Shown: positions 1 to 9,035, counted from the stretch's first letter. The stretch: DNA of 64,000 bases from Streptomyces werraensis (GCA_014656175.1 BNBX01000006.1:62001-126000); one strand, 5' to 3'. Program-made: numbers and translations. Notes: a model not told the origin generated them from the sequence alone.

Positions 1-166
1 ACGCGGGGGAGAGGGCCCACCGCTCGGGAGGACGAGAGCGTCCGCCCGCCGGGCCGCGGACCGTGCACAGCCCCGTCCGTTACGCCGTCCGTGTGTGACA
101 CTTGATCGCACGAGGCCGCGGCGCTGTCCGAGGGGGGAGCGCCGGCCGCCGGAGAGGGGAAGCGCC

Positions 167-355
167 GTGAGCCGGGAGAGCGTACGCGCACACGAGGACG
201 ACGACGTGGCCGCCCAGGCCCGCCAGGCCCGTTTCGGGAGCCTGCCGGAGCCCGTCCGGGTGGAGGATCTGGTCGAGGAGAAGCCGGCCGTCGCACCGGA
301 CCCCGCCCGCTTCGCCTACAACCCCGACGAATGGCTCGTCCGCTACTGCGCCTGA
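167..355 (+). CDS. Small conserved-looking protein, unknown function
   Basis: Encodes 62 residues from a GTG at 167, preceded by a purine-rich ribosome site (GGAGAGGGGAAG, about 151-162). An in-frame start further upstream at 95 has no such site and would add an Arg/Pro-rich leader, so 167 is preferred. The protein is acidic, with an aromatic C-terminus (FAYNPDEWLVRYCA) and no membrane segment or signal peptide. It ends 24 bases before the stop of the convergent phosphatase gene. I do not recognise a family; the clear ribosome site and compact sequence favour a real gene. Confidence 0.5.
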   Translation: MSRESVRAHEDDDVAAQARQARFGSLPEPVRVEDLVEEKPAVAPDPARFAYNPDEWLVRYCA

Positions 356-379
356 GCGCGCCCGTCCGCCGCGCGGGTG

Positions 380-2956
380 TCAGCCCGCGTCGGCCCGGTC
401 GTACGCCGTGAGCAGCAGCGCCACGTCGTCCGGCCGGTCCTCCGCGCGGCGGGCCGCGCCGAGCAACCGGTCGGCCAGCTCCTCCATGGAGTCGGTCCGG
501 GAGGCGGCCAGGCATGTGCGGACCGTCTCGATGCCGGTCGCGATGTCGCTGCCGGGCACCTCGATCAGCCCGTCCGTGTAGAGCGCCAGGACGCTGCCGG
601 GCTCCAGGGTGAGCTCGGTGACCGGGTAGTCGGCCTCGGGCTGCACGCCCAGGAGCACGCCGCCCGGCAGCTCCAGGGGTTCCGCGCTCCCGTCGGGATG
701 CCGCAGCAGCGGCGGCGGATGGCCGGCCCGCACGGCGAGGGCGCGCCCGGTCGCCGGGTCCAGCTCGATGTAGCAGCAGGTGGCGAAGACATCCGTCTCC
801 AGCTCGGCGAGCAGCTGGTTGGTGTGCGTGATGACCTCCTGCGGGGGCCGCCCGCTCGCGGCGAACGCGTGCACCGCGCTGCGCAGCTGCCCCATCACGG
901 CCGCCGCGCCCACGCTGTGCCCCTCCACGTCCCCGATGACCAGCGCCACCCCCCGCCCCGTCCGGATGACGTCGTACCAGTCGCCGCCGATGTCCATGCC
1001 CTTGGTGCCGGGCAGATAGCGGGCGGTGATGCGCAGCCGGTCGATGGCGGGCAGCCGGTGCGGCAGCAGCCCCTCCTGCAGCCCGCGCGCCACGGCCGAC
1101 TCGGCGTCGTACAGCCGGGCCCGCTCCATCGCCTGCGCCGCGAGACCGGCCAGCGCGGTCAGCGCGCTGCGCTCCTCGGCGGTGAACCGGTGCGGGGTGT
1201 TCCAGCCGAGGATGCAGGAGCCGATCGGGTGGCCGGAGGCGATCAGCGGCAGGAACGCCCAGGACGTCATGGGGTCCAGCGTCAGCCTCGGGTACGCGCC
1301 GACCAGCTCCTCCGGCGACTCGAAGAACAGCGGCAGGCGCGCGGTCAGCGCGTGGACCCCGGGCAGGTCCGCCTCCAGCGGCACCCCCTCGAACGGGTCG
1401 AGGAAGTGCTGCGGATACCCGTTCTCCCACAGCAGGTACATCCGCCCGTCGCGCACCGTGTACAGGGCGACCTCCTGCGCCCCGAACGCCGGCAGCAGCT
1501 GCTCGGACACGGCCCGGCACACGTCCCGCACGGTGACGGACTCGGTGAGCACGCTGGCCATCTGCACCACGTGGTACAGCGCCCCCGCGCGGGCGGCGGT
1601 GACCAGTCCGGTCGGCGGCGCCGCCGGCTCCGAGGACGCCTCCAGCGGCCGCCCCGGCTCCGCGCCCGGTGGGGCGGCGGTGCGGAAGACCCGGCCGGTC
1701 AGCCCGTGCACGCCCGGGTAGAGCACGAAGCCCAGCCATACGCCGTCCGGGTCGCGCACCAGGTACGACACCGGCTGCTGCGTCAGCATCGCCGCCCGGT
1801 AGCGGTCCTCGTACGCCGGGTCGCGCAGCCAGGTCAGCACCTGCCAGGGGTGGTGGCCGAGCAGCCGCTCCAGGTCGCAGCCGAGCAGGTCCTGGCAGCG
1901 GCGGTTGGCGTAGATGACCCTGCCGTCCTGGTCCAGGGAGAACAGCCCGTCGGGCAGCCGCTCGGCCGCCTCCGCGGCGGTGACGCCGCCCGCCACGTCG
2001 ACCAGGGCGCCCACCAGCAGCCGGCCCGTGTCCCCGGCGCGGACCACGTGGCCCCAGAGCTCCACCGGCCGGTAGTCGACCGTCTCGCCGTCGTCCCGCG
2101 ACTCGTCCAGCACCCGGAAGTGGCGGCCCCGGACCTGCCCGCTGTCCTCGGCCTCCCGCCGCGCCGCCCGCAGCTCGTACAGATCGTCCGGTGACACCCG
2201 CTCCTCGACCGCGGCCATGGTGCCGTCGAACTCCTCCCGGGACACCCCCAGCAGTGCCAGCGCGTCGTCGTCCCCCGCCCAGGTGTCACCGTCCAGATCC
2301 CACTCGACCATGCCGACCGCCACCGCCTGGGCAGGCGGCGTCGGCAGGCGCACGCTCACCGGCTGGTCGTCGTACTCGATGCCGTACGCCACCGCGTCCG
2401 CGTCCCTGCGGCCCGGCAGACCCCGCGCGTACCCGACGAGGCGCTCCTCCATCTCCCGCCCGGCCCGGCGCAGCCCCTGCCGCACCTCCTCCTCGGCGGC
2501 CGGCTCCCGGGACGAGGAGTGGAGCACCGTCAGGACACCCACCGTCTCGCCGCCCACCCGTACCGGAAGGTAGGCGTGCGCGAACGAGTACGGCAGGGCG
2601 GCCGTGAACTGGGGGAAGCGCACCATCGTCGCCCGGTCGTCGGGCAGGTACTGCATCTCGCCGCTGCGGAACGCCTCGCACATCGGCAGCGCGCCGCTCA
2701 CCGGGATCCGCCACCACGGCTTGAGCAGCGAGCGGGGCACGCCGGACATCACGCACAGCACCAGTGACCTGCGGTCCCGCGACCGCAGGTACACCGCCCC
2801 GCCGTACCCCCCGGTGTCCCGCACGGCCGCCACCAAGGCGCCCGCGAGCGCGTCCTCGATACGGGCCTCGCCGCGCGCGGTCCGGCTCCTCGCCGCGTCG
2901 GGCACGGGCGGGCCCGCCGGCCGCTTCCCGCGCGGTGCGGCGGCTGCACCACCCAT
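380..2956 (-). CDS. SpoIIE-type PP2C phosphatase with GAF and PAS sensor domains
   Basis: An 858-residue cytoplasmic Ser/Thr phosphatase of the class that dephosphorylates anti-sigma-factor antagonists in partner-switching pathways. Visible order: a GAF-like domain (about 30-175), a PAS-like region (about 205-270), a second PAS (about 330-400, with FSLDQDGRVIYANRRCQDLLG), a second GAF (about 455-610), then the PP2C domain (about 630-855). The metal-binding motifs GGDWYD and GDVEGH and the late DD in RPDDVALLL are intact. The ATG at 2956 has a strong GGGAGGG ribosome site. No STAS antagonist or sigma factor lies next to it, so its substrate is unknown. The family assignment is secure; the ligand or signal is not visible. 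Confidence 0.93.
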   Translation of the reverse strand: MGGAAAAPRGKRPAGPPVPDAARSRTARGEARIEDALAGALVAAVRDTGGYGGAVYLRSRDRRSLVLCVMSGVPRSLLKPWWRIPVSGALPMCEAFRSGEMQYLPDDRATMVRFPQFTAALPYSFAHAYLPVRVGGETVGVLTVLHSSSREPAAEEEVRQGLRRAGREMEERLVGYARGLPGRRDADAVAYGIEYDDQPVSVRLPTPPAQAVAVGMVEWDLDGDTWAGDDDALALLGVSREEFDGTMAAVEERVSPDDLYELRAARREAEDSGQVRGRHFRVLDESRDDGETVDYRPVELWGHVVRAGDTGRLLVGALVDVAGGVTAAEAAERLPDGLFSLDQDGRVIYANRRCQDLLGCDLERLLGHHPWQVLTWLRDPAYEDRYRAAMLTQQPVSYLVRDPDGVWLGFVLYPGVHGLTGRVFRTAAPPGAEPGRPLEASSEPAAPPTGLVTAARAGALYHVVQMASVLTESVTVRDVCRAVSEQLLPAFGAQEVALYTVRDGRMYLLWENGYPQHFLDPFEGVPLEADLPGVHALTARLPLFFESPEELVGAYPRLTLDPMTSWAFLPLIASGHPIGSCILGWNTPHRFTAEERSALTALAGLAAQAMERARLYDAESAVARGLQEGLLPHRLPAIDRLRITARYLPGTKGMDIGGDWYDVIRTGRGVALVIGDVEGHSVGAAAVMGQLRSAVHAFAASGRPPQEVITHTNQLLAELETDVFATCCYIELDPATGRALAVRAGHPPPLLRHPDGSAEPLELPGGVLLGVQPEADYPVTELTLEPGSVLALYTDGLIEVPGSDIATGIETVRTCLAASRTDSMEELADRLLGAARRAEDRPDDVALLLTAYDRADAG

Positions 2957-3115
2957 GTGACGCCCTCCCGGTGCACACGGAACGGGACGTTCGTCCGCTC
3001 CTCACCAGCATGTGCCATGCGCGCCGGTACGGCGACCGGCCGGACGGCCGCAACCATCGGGTCATCCCGGTCGTCTCACCCGATATCAGAACGTTGTCGT
3101 CCCAGGGGGTCGAAA

Positions 3116-3706
3116 ATGCTTCAACCAAGAACAATCTGTGCCACGGCGGTGCTCCTCGGCGCCACGCTGGTGACGGCGGCGGGTCCGGCCGTGGCCGCGC
3201 CGGCGGCGGTGCCCGCCGCGGCCACGGTCTGCCCCACCGGCTGGGGCTCCACCGACAAGGCGGCCACCGCCGCCACGTCCGAGTCCGTGCGAAACGTCCG
3301 CACCGGCAGGAACGACTGCTACGACCGCATGGTCGTCGACGTGCCCGGCGCCGCCCGCGGCGACCTCGGCTACTCCGTCCGCTACGTCGACCGGCTCCAC
3401 CAGGACGGCTCCGGACGGCACATCCCCGTCTCCGGCGGCGCGATCCTCGAGGTCCGCGTCACCGCGCCCGCGTACGACCCCGGGACGGGCGCGGCCACCT
3501 ATCCCGCGCGCTCCGGGCGCCCCCTGCCGGGCGTCGACCTCACCGGGTACCGCACGTTCCGTGACGCGCGGTTCGCCGGCAGCTTCGAGGGCGACACCCA
3601 GCTCGGTCTCGGGGTGCGCGGACGGCTGCCGTTCCGCGTGCTGCAGCTCGACGGGCGTCTCGTGATCGACGTCGCCCACAACTGGACCGGTGCCGCCGCC
3701 CGCTGA
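3116..3706 (+). CDS. Secreted AMIN-like domain protein
   Basis: A 196-residue exported protein. The ATG at 3116 follows an AGGGGG ribosome site and opens a Sec signal peptide (MLQPRTICATAVLLGATLVT then AAGPAVAAPAA, likely cut after AVA). The mature part begins CPTGWGS and has the pattern of the actinobacterial AMIN-like domain family: alternating strands and the late DxRFAGSFEGDTQLGLGVR and RLVIDVAHNW stretches. Related AMIN domains bind cell-wall polymers, so a periplasmic or wall-associated role is likely but inferred. Two cysteines (CPTGW and NDCYD) could form a disulfide. It is convergent with the ANTAR gene downstream. Confidence 0.75.
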   Translation: MLQPRTICATAVLLGATLVTAAGPAVAAPAAVPAAATVCPTGWGSTDKAATAATSESVRNVRTGRNDCYDRMVVDVPGAARGDLGYSVRYVDRLHQDGSGRHIPVSGGAILEVRVTAPAYDPGTGAATYPARSGRPLPGVDLTGYRTFRDARFAGSFEGDTQLGLGVRGRLPFRVLQLDGRLVIDVAHNWTGAAAR

Positions 3707-3733
3707 GCGCGCGCCGTACGACGAGCCGGGCGG

Positions 3734-4429
3734 TCAGCGCTCCGGGCCGCCCGACTCGCAGATCTCCCGCGCCACGTCCCGCAGCTTGGTGTTGGTGCGC
3801 TGCGACCGGGTGCGCAGCAGATCGAACGCCTGGTCCTCCGTGACGTGGTGCCGGCCCATCAGGATGCCCATCGCCTCGCCGATCAGATGGCGCGTGGCGA
3901 TGGCCTCCTGCATCTGCTCGTCGGAGCGGGCGGTGGCGAAGGCGACCGCCGCGTGCGACGCCAGCAGCCAGCCCGCCGTCTCGCTGTCCTCGGTGAACAT
4001 CCCCGGCTTGCGCGAGTACATGTTGAGGGCGCCCAGCTCCTCCTCCCGTGTGTAAAGGAGGAAGCCCATCATGCTGCCCACCCCGAGCTCCCGGGCCCGG
4101 GGCACGAAGTGCGGCCAGCGCTCCGGGGGAGCAGCCGTCAGGTCGGGGATGCGGAAGACCCGCTCCGGGCGATCGGGCCGTGCCGCGTCGAAGCAGGGCC
4201 CCTCGCGCAGCTCGCCCTGCAGCTTGTCGCTGTCGGCGACGAACGGGTCCGTCGGCGCCAGCGACCGCACCCGGCCCTCGCTCAGGACGAGGATGCCCGA
4301 GGCGTCGCAGCCGTCCACGAGCTCCACCGCCGAGCGCGAGATCTGCTCCAGCGTCGCGTCGAGCGTGTGCTCCGCGAGCAGGTCCCTGGCCATCGACGCC
4401 ATGCGCTGGGCGAAAAGCCGCCAGTCCAT
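3734..4429 (-). CDS. GAF-ANTAR RNA-binding antitermination regulator
   Basis: 231 residues from the ATG at 4429, with GGGGAAGCGG upstream as ribosome site. The N-terminal two thirds is a GAF sensor domain (about 15-160). The last ~55 residues form an ANTAR domain, recognisable by IGEAMGILMGRHHVTEDQAF and RTNTKLRDVAREI. ANTAR domains bind paired RNA hairpins and prevent premature termination; the GAF domain presumably gates this. Such stand-alone GAF-ANTAR proteins are numerous in Streptomyces and Mycobacterium. I did not identify a dual-hairpin ANTAR target in this window, so its targets are unknown. Confidence 0.9.
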   Translation of the reverse strand: MDWRLFAQRMASMARDLLAEHTLDATLEQISRSAVELVDGCDASGILVLSEGRVRSLAPTDPFVADSDKLQGELREGPCFDAARPDRPERVFRIPDLTAAPPERWPHFVPRARELGVGSMMGFLLYTREEELGALNMYSRKPGMFTEDSETAGWLLASHAAVAFATARSDEQMQEAIATRHLIGEAMGILMGRHHVTEDQAFDLLRTRSQRTNTKLRDVAREICESGGPER

Positions 4430-4633
4430 GTCCGCTTCCCCATCCGTCCGGCCGTGCTCCCGACCATCGTGGCATCTCCTCACGGTCGCCTCATTCCCGC
4501 CGAAGACGGAAACAGGCCGCTCGCCCCGTATTTGGTGAGCGAGCCGATCGGGGGCAGACGGCGTTTGTGATCTTCGGCGTGCCCGGTGTCCCGGGCGCCG
4601 GTGTCCGGCCGTCCAGAGAGAGGAGTCACCACG

Positions 4634-5419
4634 GTGACCATGCCCGAGCGTCGTACCCGTGCGCTGCGCCCCGGCCGGCGCTTCGACCTGCGCTCCACCG
4701 CCATGTTCTTCGGCCTGCTCGCCGCGGCGCTGGTGATCGGGGGCCTCGCGGTGCGCGCGCTGGCCGGGGTGATGCAACGGCGCCCGGTGTGGGCCGTCGT
4801 GCTGCTCTGCCTGGTCCTCGCCGTCGCCGTGGCGCGGGGCCGCCGCAGGCGGCGGCTGTCGGCGGCGGGGATAGCCCGGCAGGCCGGGCGCGCGTTCGCC
4901 CGGGGGACGTCCACCGCGCTCGACGAGCTGGACGCGCCGGCGCCGGCTCCGCTCGTCATCCCCGCCCAGGCGGGTCCGGTGGACGAGGTCACCTCGCCGT
5001 TGCCCGTGGCGCAGGGCATCGACCACGAGGCCCTGACGCCGGACGAGTTCGAGGCCGCCACGGCCGAGCTGTGCGCGCGGGACGGCTGCACCGAGGTCCA
5101 GGTGGTGGGCGGTGCGGGCGATCTCGGCGCCGACGTGACGGCCCTGACGCCGGACGGGCGCCGGCTCGTCGTCCAGTGCAAGCGGTACGGGGAGGACAAC
5201 AAGGTCGGGTCGCAGGATCTCCAGCGGTTCGGCGGCACCTGCTTCACGGTGCACGAGGCCGACGTCGCCGTCGTCGTCACCACCGGTGAGTTCACCGTGC
5301 CGGCGCTGGAGTACGCGGAGCGGTGCGGGATCGTCTGCGTCGACGGGGACGGACTGCTGGCGTGGAGCCAGGGGCGGGCGGCGGCGCCGTGGGCGGGGGC
5401 GCGGGAGGAAACCGCGTAG
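4634..5419 (+). CDS. Membrane-anchored Mrr-type restriction endonuclease domain protein
   Basis: 261 residues. The GTG at 4634 sits 8 bases after AGAGAGAGGAG, a better position than the ATG two codons on. The N-terminus has two hydrophobic segments (about 25-45 and 52-68) followed by a basic RGRRRRRR stretch, so the enzymatic part should face the cytoplasm. The C-terminal ~110 residues form an Mrr_cat/PD-(D/E)xK fold, with D167 in GADV and Q181-x-K183 in VVQCKRY as the D...QxK catalytic motif. Family members cut DNA, often modified DNA. No methyltransferase partner is adjacent. Membrane tethering suggests action on incoming DNA or envelope-associated DNA, which is inference. Confidence 0.82.
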   Translation: MTMPERRTRALRPGRRFDLRSTAMFFGLLAAALVIGGLAVRALAGVMQRRPVWAVVLLCLVLAVAVARGRRRRRLSAAGIARQAGRAFARGTSTALDELDAPAPAPLVIPAQAGPVDEVTSPLPVAQGIDHEALTPDEFEAATAELCARDGCTEVQVVGGAGDLGADVTALTPDGRRLVVQCKRYGEDNKVGSQDLQRFGGTCFTVHEADVAVVVTTGEFTVPALEYAERCGIVCVDGDGLLAWSQGRAAAPWAGAREETA

Positions 5420-5532
5420 GGGGCCTGCGCCCGGTCCGTGTCGGCGGCTGCGTCGTGGTTGGTCGCGTGGTTCCCCGTGCTTCTTCGGACGCGGGGAGGG
5501 CCGTTGTCAGTGGGGGATGCCACCCTGCCGTT

Positions 5533-5799
5533 ATGGACGAGACGGAGTTCATGCGCGGCCGGGTGTACGGGGCGGACCACGACGATCCGGGGCCGCGCGA
5601 GGGACGGGTGTACGCGGAGCTGTCCGGCGGACCGCTGGACGGACTGCTGCTGGACGTCACCGACCACGGCCCGGCGGAGCAGCGGCACGGCGTGGGTCTG
5701 CCCACCGAGATAGGCCGCTACGGGCCCGGCGGCCGCGCGGTCTACGCGCCCCGCACGGCAGGCGACCGGGTGTACGAGTGGCGGGGCGACGTCCCCTGA
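5533..5799 (+). CDS. Small hypothetical protein
   Basis: 88 residues from the ATG at 5533, or 82 from the ATG at 5551, which has a GGAG four bases upstream. Neither start has an ideal ribosome site. The protein is rich in Gly, Asp and Arg, with the repeated pattern GRVYxxx (RGRVYGADHDD, EGRVYAELSGG, GDRVYEWRGD), which suggests a small beta-sheet protein. It has no signal peptide or membrane span. I do not recognise the family. It lies alone between the Mrr-type gene and the MpaB-type gene on the same strand. Confidence 0.6.
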   Translation: MDETEFMRGRVYGADHDDPGPREGRVYAELSGGPLDGLLLDVTDHGPAEQRHGVGLPTEIGRYGPGGRAVYAPRTAGDRVYEWRGDVP

Positions 5800-5884
5800 C
5801 CGAAACCCCGCGCGGGGGTAGGGGCGCGGCGGCCGGGGCAGACGTAGCGGTAGGACGTCACCGCCGAGGGAGGTGCGGCGCACC

Positions 5885-6754
5885 ATGAAACGGATCGCCG
5901 AACCCGCCTCGGCGCTGCGCGGCCGCATCGGCCACGCCATCTTCTCGCGGGTCGCCGGACCCGACGGCCCGGACAACCGCGCCCGCATCCACGGCACCCC
6001 GGGCCCCCGCTGGTTCGCCCCCGAGAGCCCGGTCCGCCGGGTGCACGGCGACGCGTCGATGTTCATCGGCGGTCTCTCCGCCCTGCTGCTCCAGTCGCTC
6101 CACCCGCTCGCCATGGCCGCCGTCGCCGCCCACTCCGGCTTCCGCGGCGACCCCTGGGGCCGGCTCCAGCGGACCAGCACCTTCCTCGCCGTCACCACGT
6201 ACGGCACCGCCGACAGCGCCCAGCGGGCCGTCGACCGGGTGCGCGCCGTCCACGACACGGTCCGCGGCACCGCGCCCGACGGCCGGGAGTACCGCGCCTC
6301 CGACCCCCACCTGCTGTGCTGGGTGCACGTCGCCGAGGTCGACATGTTCCTGCGCGCCCACCAGCGTTACGGCGCCGGCCCGCTGGACGACGCCGGCTGC
6401 GACGGGTACGTCGCCGGCATGGCGCGCATCGCCACCGCCCTCGGCGTCCCCGACCCGCCCGTCGACCGCGCCCAGCTCGCCGAGCGGCTGGCCGCCTACC
6501 GCGACGAGCTGCACGCCACCCCGGACGCCCTGGCCACCGCGCGGTTCCTGCTGCTCGACCCGCCCGTCCCCCTGCTCGCCCGGCTGCCCTACGGCGTCCT
6601 CGCCGCGAACGCCGTGTCCCTGCTCCCGCCCTGGGCGTCCCGTGAACTGCGGGTGCCCCGCATGCCCGCCGAGGGCCTGTGCGTGCGCCCGCTCGGCGCC
6701 GCCGTCACCGCCGGCATCCGCTGGGCGCTGGCCCCCACCCGCCCCGCCGCCTGA
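5885..6754 (+). CDS. MpaB/DUF2236-family oxygenase
   Basis: 289 residues from the ATG at 5885; AGGGAGG at 5867-5873 is the ribosome site. The sequence matches the DUF2236/MpaB family, helical haem-dependent oxygenases that include rubber oxygenase Lcp and MpaB. Family signatures seen are FIGGLSALLLQSLHPLAMA, FRGDPWGRL with FLAVTTYGT, and LCWVHVAEVDMFLRAHQRYG; the His residues in HPLA and WVH are candidate haem ligands. There is no signal peptide, so it is probably cytoplasmic, unlike secreted Lcp. It is followed after 86 bases by the SRPBCC gene. The substrate is unknown. Confidence 0.85.
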   Translation: MKRIAEPASALRGRIGHAIFSRVAGPDGPDNRARIHGTPGPRWFAPESPVRRVHGDASMFIGGLSALLLQSLHPLAMAAVAAHSGFRGDPWGRLQRTSTFLAVTTYGTADSAQRAVDRVRAVHDTVRGTAPDGREYRASDPHLLCWVHVAEVDMFLRAHQRYGAGPLDDAGCDGYVAGMARIATALGVPDPPVDRAQLAERLAAYRDELHATPDALATARFLLLDPPVPLLARLPYGVLAANAVSLLPPWASRELRVPRMPAEGLCVRPLGAAVTAGIRWALAPTRPAA

Positions 6755-6777
6755 CCCGTCCGGCGGCGCCTCCTGGT

Positions 6778-6789
6778 TGACGGCCGTCA
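6778..6789. promoter_or_regulatory. Perfect 12-bp palindrome overlapping a TTGACG box
   Basis: TGACGGCCGTCA is an exact inverted repeat. It overlaps a TTGACG hexamer (6777-6782) and lies 52 bases before the GTG of the SRPBCC gene. A -10 element at normal spacing is poor. The position suits an operator for the downstream SRPBCC-oxidoreductase-unknown-SDR group. No cognate regulator is adjacent. Confidence 0.4.
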
Positions 6790-6840
6790 GACGGGGCACT
6801 CAGAGCTGACCGGTGGCGCTCAGGGACACAGGAGGCAACA

Positions 6841-7344
6841 GTGGCGGTTCGTCATCACTTGATCCGCACCGACCCGCGGTCCGTGTGGGCCGTGCTGGAG
6901 GACGGCACCCGCTACGCGGACTGGGTGGTGGGCACGTCCTCCTCGAAGCCGGTGCGCGGCCACTGGCCGCAGCTCGGCTCCGCGATCGGGTACGAGGTGC
7001 GTGTCGGCCCGCTGACGCTGCACAACGAGTCCGTCGTCCGGCGCGTCGTCCCCGGCGAGCTGCTGGAACTCGAGGCGAAGGCGGGGCCGCTGGGCACCGC
7101 GCGCATCGCCATCGAGGTGCGGCCCTGGGGCGACCATTGCCTCGTCAAGGTGGACGAACACCCCCTGAGAGGCGCGGGCGGCATGGTGCACAACGTGGCC
7201 GTCGAGGCGATCATCCAGATCCGCCACCGGGCCATGCTCGCCCGGCTCGCGCACCTCGTCGAGAGCGAGGCGGCCGAGGCGGAGGAGCGCAGGCCGCTCG
7301 GCGGGGTCGTGCCGGAGCCCGACGCGGGAGGCGCCCGTGGCTGA
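6841..7344 (+). CDS. SRPBCC (START/polyketide-cyclase fold) protein
   Basis: 167 residues; the GTG at 6841 follows a strong AGGAGG (ACAGGAGGCAACA). The pattern of the helix-grip fold is visible: an N-terminal strand and helix (VAVRHHLIRTDPRSVWAVLEDG then YADWVVGTSS), central strands, and a long C-terminal helix (RHRAMLARLAHLVESEAAEAEE). These proteins bind hydrophobic ligands or act as cyclases. The stop overlaps the start of the FAD oxidoreductase by 8 bases, so the two are translationally coupled and probably share a pathway. The ligand is unknown. Confidence 0.85.
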   Translation: MAVRHHLIRTDPRSVWAVLEDGTRYADWVVGTSSSKPVRGHWPQLGSAIGYEVRVGPLTLHNESVVRRVVPGELLELEAKAGPLGTARIAIEVRPWGDHCLVKVDEHPLRGAGGMVHNVAVEAIIQIRHRAMLARLAHLVESEAAEAEERRPLGGVVPEPDAGGARG

Positions 7345-8980
7345 CGCCGTCGTCATCGGCGCCGGACCCAACGGCCTGGTCGCGGCGAACCTGCTCGCCG
7401 ACGCCGGCTGGAGCGTCACGGTCCTGGAGGAACAGCCCGAACCCGGCGGCGCCGTGCGCCACGATCACGGCGTCCACCCCGACTTCGCCAGCGACCTGTT
7501 CAGCTCCTTCTACCCGCTCGCCGCCGCCTCTCCGGTCGTCTCCGGGCTCGGCCTGGAGGAGCACGGGCTGCGCTGGAGTCACGCTCCGCACGTCGTCGCC
7601 CATCCACGGAGCGACGGCCGCTGCGCCGTCCTGGACCGCGACGTCGACGTCACCGCGGACTCCCTCGACGCCTTCGCGCCCGGGGACGGCGACGCCTGGC
7701 GCCGCCTCCACGACATGTGGGACAGGCTCCGCCCCGACCTCCTTGACGCCCTGTTCACGCCGTTCCCGCCGGTCCGCTCCGGACTGCGGCTCGCCGTACG
7801 GCTGCGCGGCACCGGGGGGCTGCGCATGGCGCGCACCCTCGTGCTGCCGGTCCGGCGCATGGCGGAGGAGGAGTTCCGCGGCGAGGGCGGCGGACTGCTG
7901 CTCGCGGGCAACGCCCTGCACGCCGACCTCGCGCCCGAGGCCGCCGGCAGCGGCGGCTTCGGCTGGCTGATGTCCATGCTCGGACAGACGTACGGCTTCC
8001 CCGTGCCGGTCGGCGGAGCGGGCGCGCTCACCGACGCCCTCGTGCGGCGCCTGGAGTCACGCGGGGGAGCGGTGCGGTGCGGGCGGCGCGTGGAACGCGT
8101 CGTCGTGCGCGACGGGCGCGCCGTCGCCGTACGCCTCGCCGACGGGGAGACCGTCCCCGCCCGGCGCGCCGTCCTCGCCGACGTGTCCGTCCCCGCCCTC
8201 TACGGCGAGCTCGTCGCCCCCGAGGACCTGCCCCGGCAGCTGCTGTCCGACCTGGAGCGCTTCCAGTGGGACTTCGCCACCTTCAAGGTCGACTGGGCGC
8301 TGGACGGGCCCGTTCCGTGGCAGTGCGAGCAGGCCGCCGGAGCCGGGACCGTGCACCTCGCCGACGGGCTCGACGAACTCACCCGCTTCGCCGCCCAGCT
8401 CGCCATGGGACGGGTGCCCGACCGCCCGTTCTCCCTGTTCGGGCAGATGACCACCTCCGACCCGACCCGCTCCCCGGAAGGCACCGAGTCCGCCTGGGCC
8501 TACACGCACGTCCCGCACCGGGTCGTCGGGGACGCGGGCGACGACGGGCTCACCGGCTCCTGGGACAAGGACGAGCAGGAACGCATGGCCGACCGCGTCG
8601 AGGCCCACGTGGAGCGCTTCGCGCCCGGCTTCCGCGACCGCGTCCGGGCGCGGCGGATCCTCGCCCCGCCCACGCTGCAGTCCCTCGACCGCAACCTGCA
8701 CGGAGGCGCCATCAACGGCGGCACCACCGCCATGCACCAGCAGCTGTTCTTCCGGCCCGCCCCCGGCACAGGACGCCCCGAGACCCCCGTCAAGGGCCTG
8801 TACCTGGCCTCCGCCGGCGCCCACCCCGGCGGCGGCGTGCACGGCGCGCCCGGCGCCAACGCCGCGCGGGCCGCGCTGCGCCCGTCCTTCGCGCCCGGCC
8901 TGGCCGCCGCCCAGCGGCTGCTCGCCCACCGCGACCGCACCGGACACCGGCAGCCCGACCGGGGCGGACGCTCCGCATGA
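7337..8980 (+). CDS. FAD-dependent oxidoreductase of the phytoene-desaturase-like (PYROXD2-type) family
   Basis: 547 residues from the GTG at 7337. The N-terminus carries the Rossmann motif VVIGAGPNGLVAANLLADAG followed by EEQPEPGGAVR. The C-terminus has the family's flavin-contact region YLASAGAHPGGGVHGAPGA. This places it among CrtI-related amine oxidase-fold enzymes, but closer to the PYROXD2-like group than to the CrtI at 12481-14025. It overlaps the SRPBCC gene by 8 bases and is followed after 55 bases by a conserved unknown. A desaturase or oxidase acting on a lipophilic substrate is plausible; the substrate is not shown by sequence. Confidence 0.85.
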   Translation: MADAVVIGAGPNGLVAANLLADAGWSVTVLEEQPEPGGAVRHDHGVHPDFASDLFSSFYPLAAASPVVSGLGLEEHGLRWSHAPHVVAHPRSDGRCAVLDRDVDVTADSLDAFAPGDGDAWRRLHDMWDRLRPDLLDALFTPFPPVRSGLRLAVRLRGTGGLRMARTLVLPVRRMAEEEFRGEGGGLLLAGNALHADLAPEAAGSGGFGWLMSMLGQTYGFPVPVGGAGALTDALVRRLESRGGAVRCGRRVERVVVRDGRAVAVRLADGETVPARRAVLADVSVPALYGELVAPEDLPRQLLSDLERFQWDFATFKVDWALDGPVPWQCEQAAGAGTVHLADGLDELTRFAAQLAMGRVPDRPFSLFGQMTTSDPTRSPEGTESAWAYTHVPHRVVGDAGDDGLTGSWDKDEQERMADRVEAHVERFAPGFRDRVRARRILAPPTLQSLDRNLHGGAINGGTTAMHQQLFFRPAPGTGRPETPVKGLYLASAGAHPGGGVHGAPGANAARAALRPSFAPGLAAAQRLLAHRDRTGHRQPDRGGRSA

Positions 8981-9035
8981 TCCCGTCCCTGGTCACCCTC
9001 CGGACGGACGACCGACCACAGAAGGAGGCGAGACG

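Noticed and set aside
377..2194. A 605-residue open frame on the plus strand opposite the PAS/GAF phosphatase
   Set aside because: It is a shadow produced by third-position GC bias. The product is Arg/Gly/Gln-rich without domains, while the minus strand gives intact GAF, PAS and PP2C motifs.
3707..3760. Possible terminator between the AMIN-like and ANTAR genes
   Set aside because: GGGCGG and CCGCCC can pair around 3729-3752, but the right arm falls inside the ANTAR coding region and the stem is short, so I do not call it.
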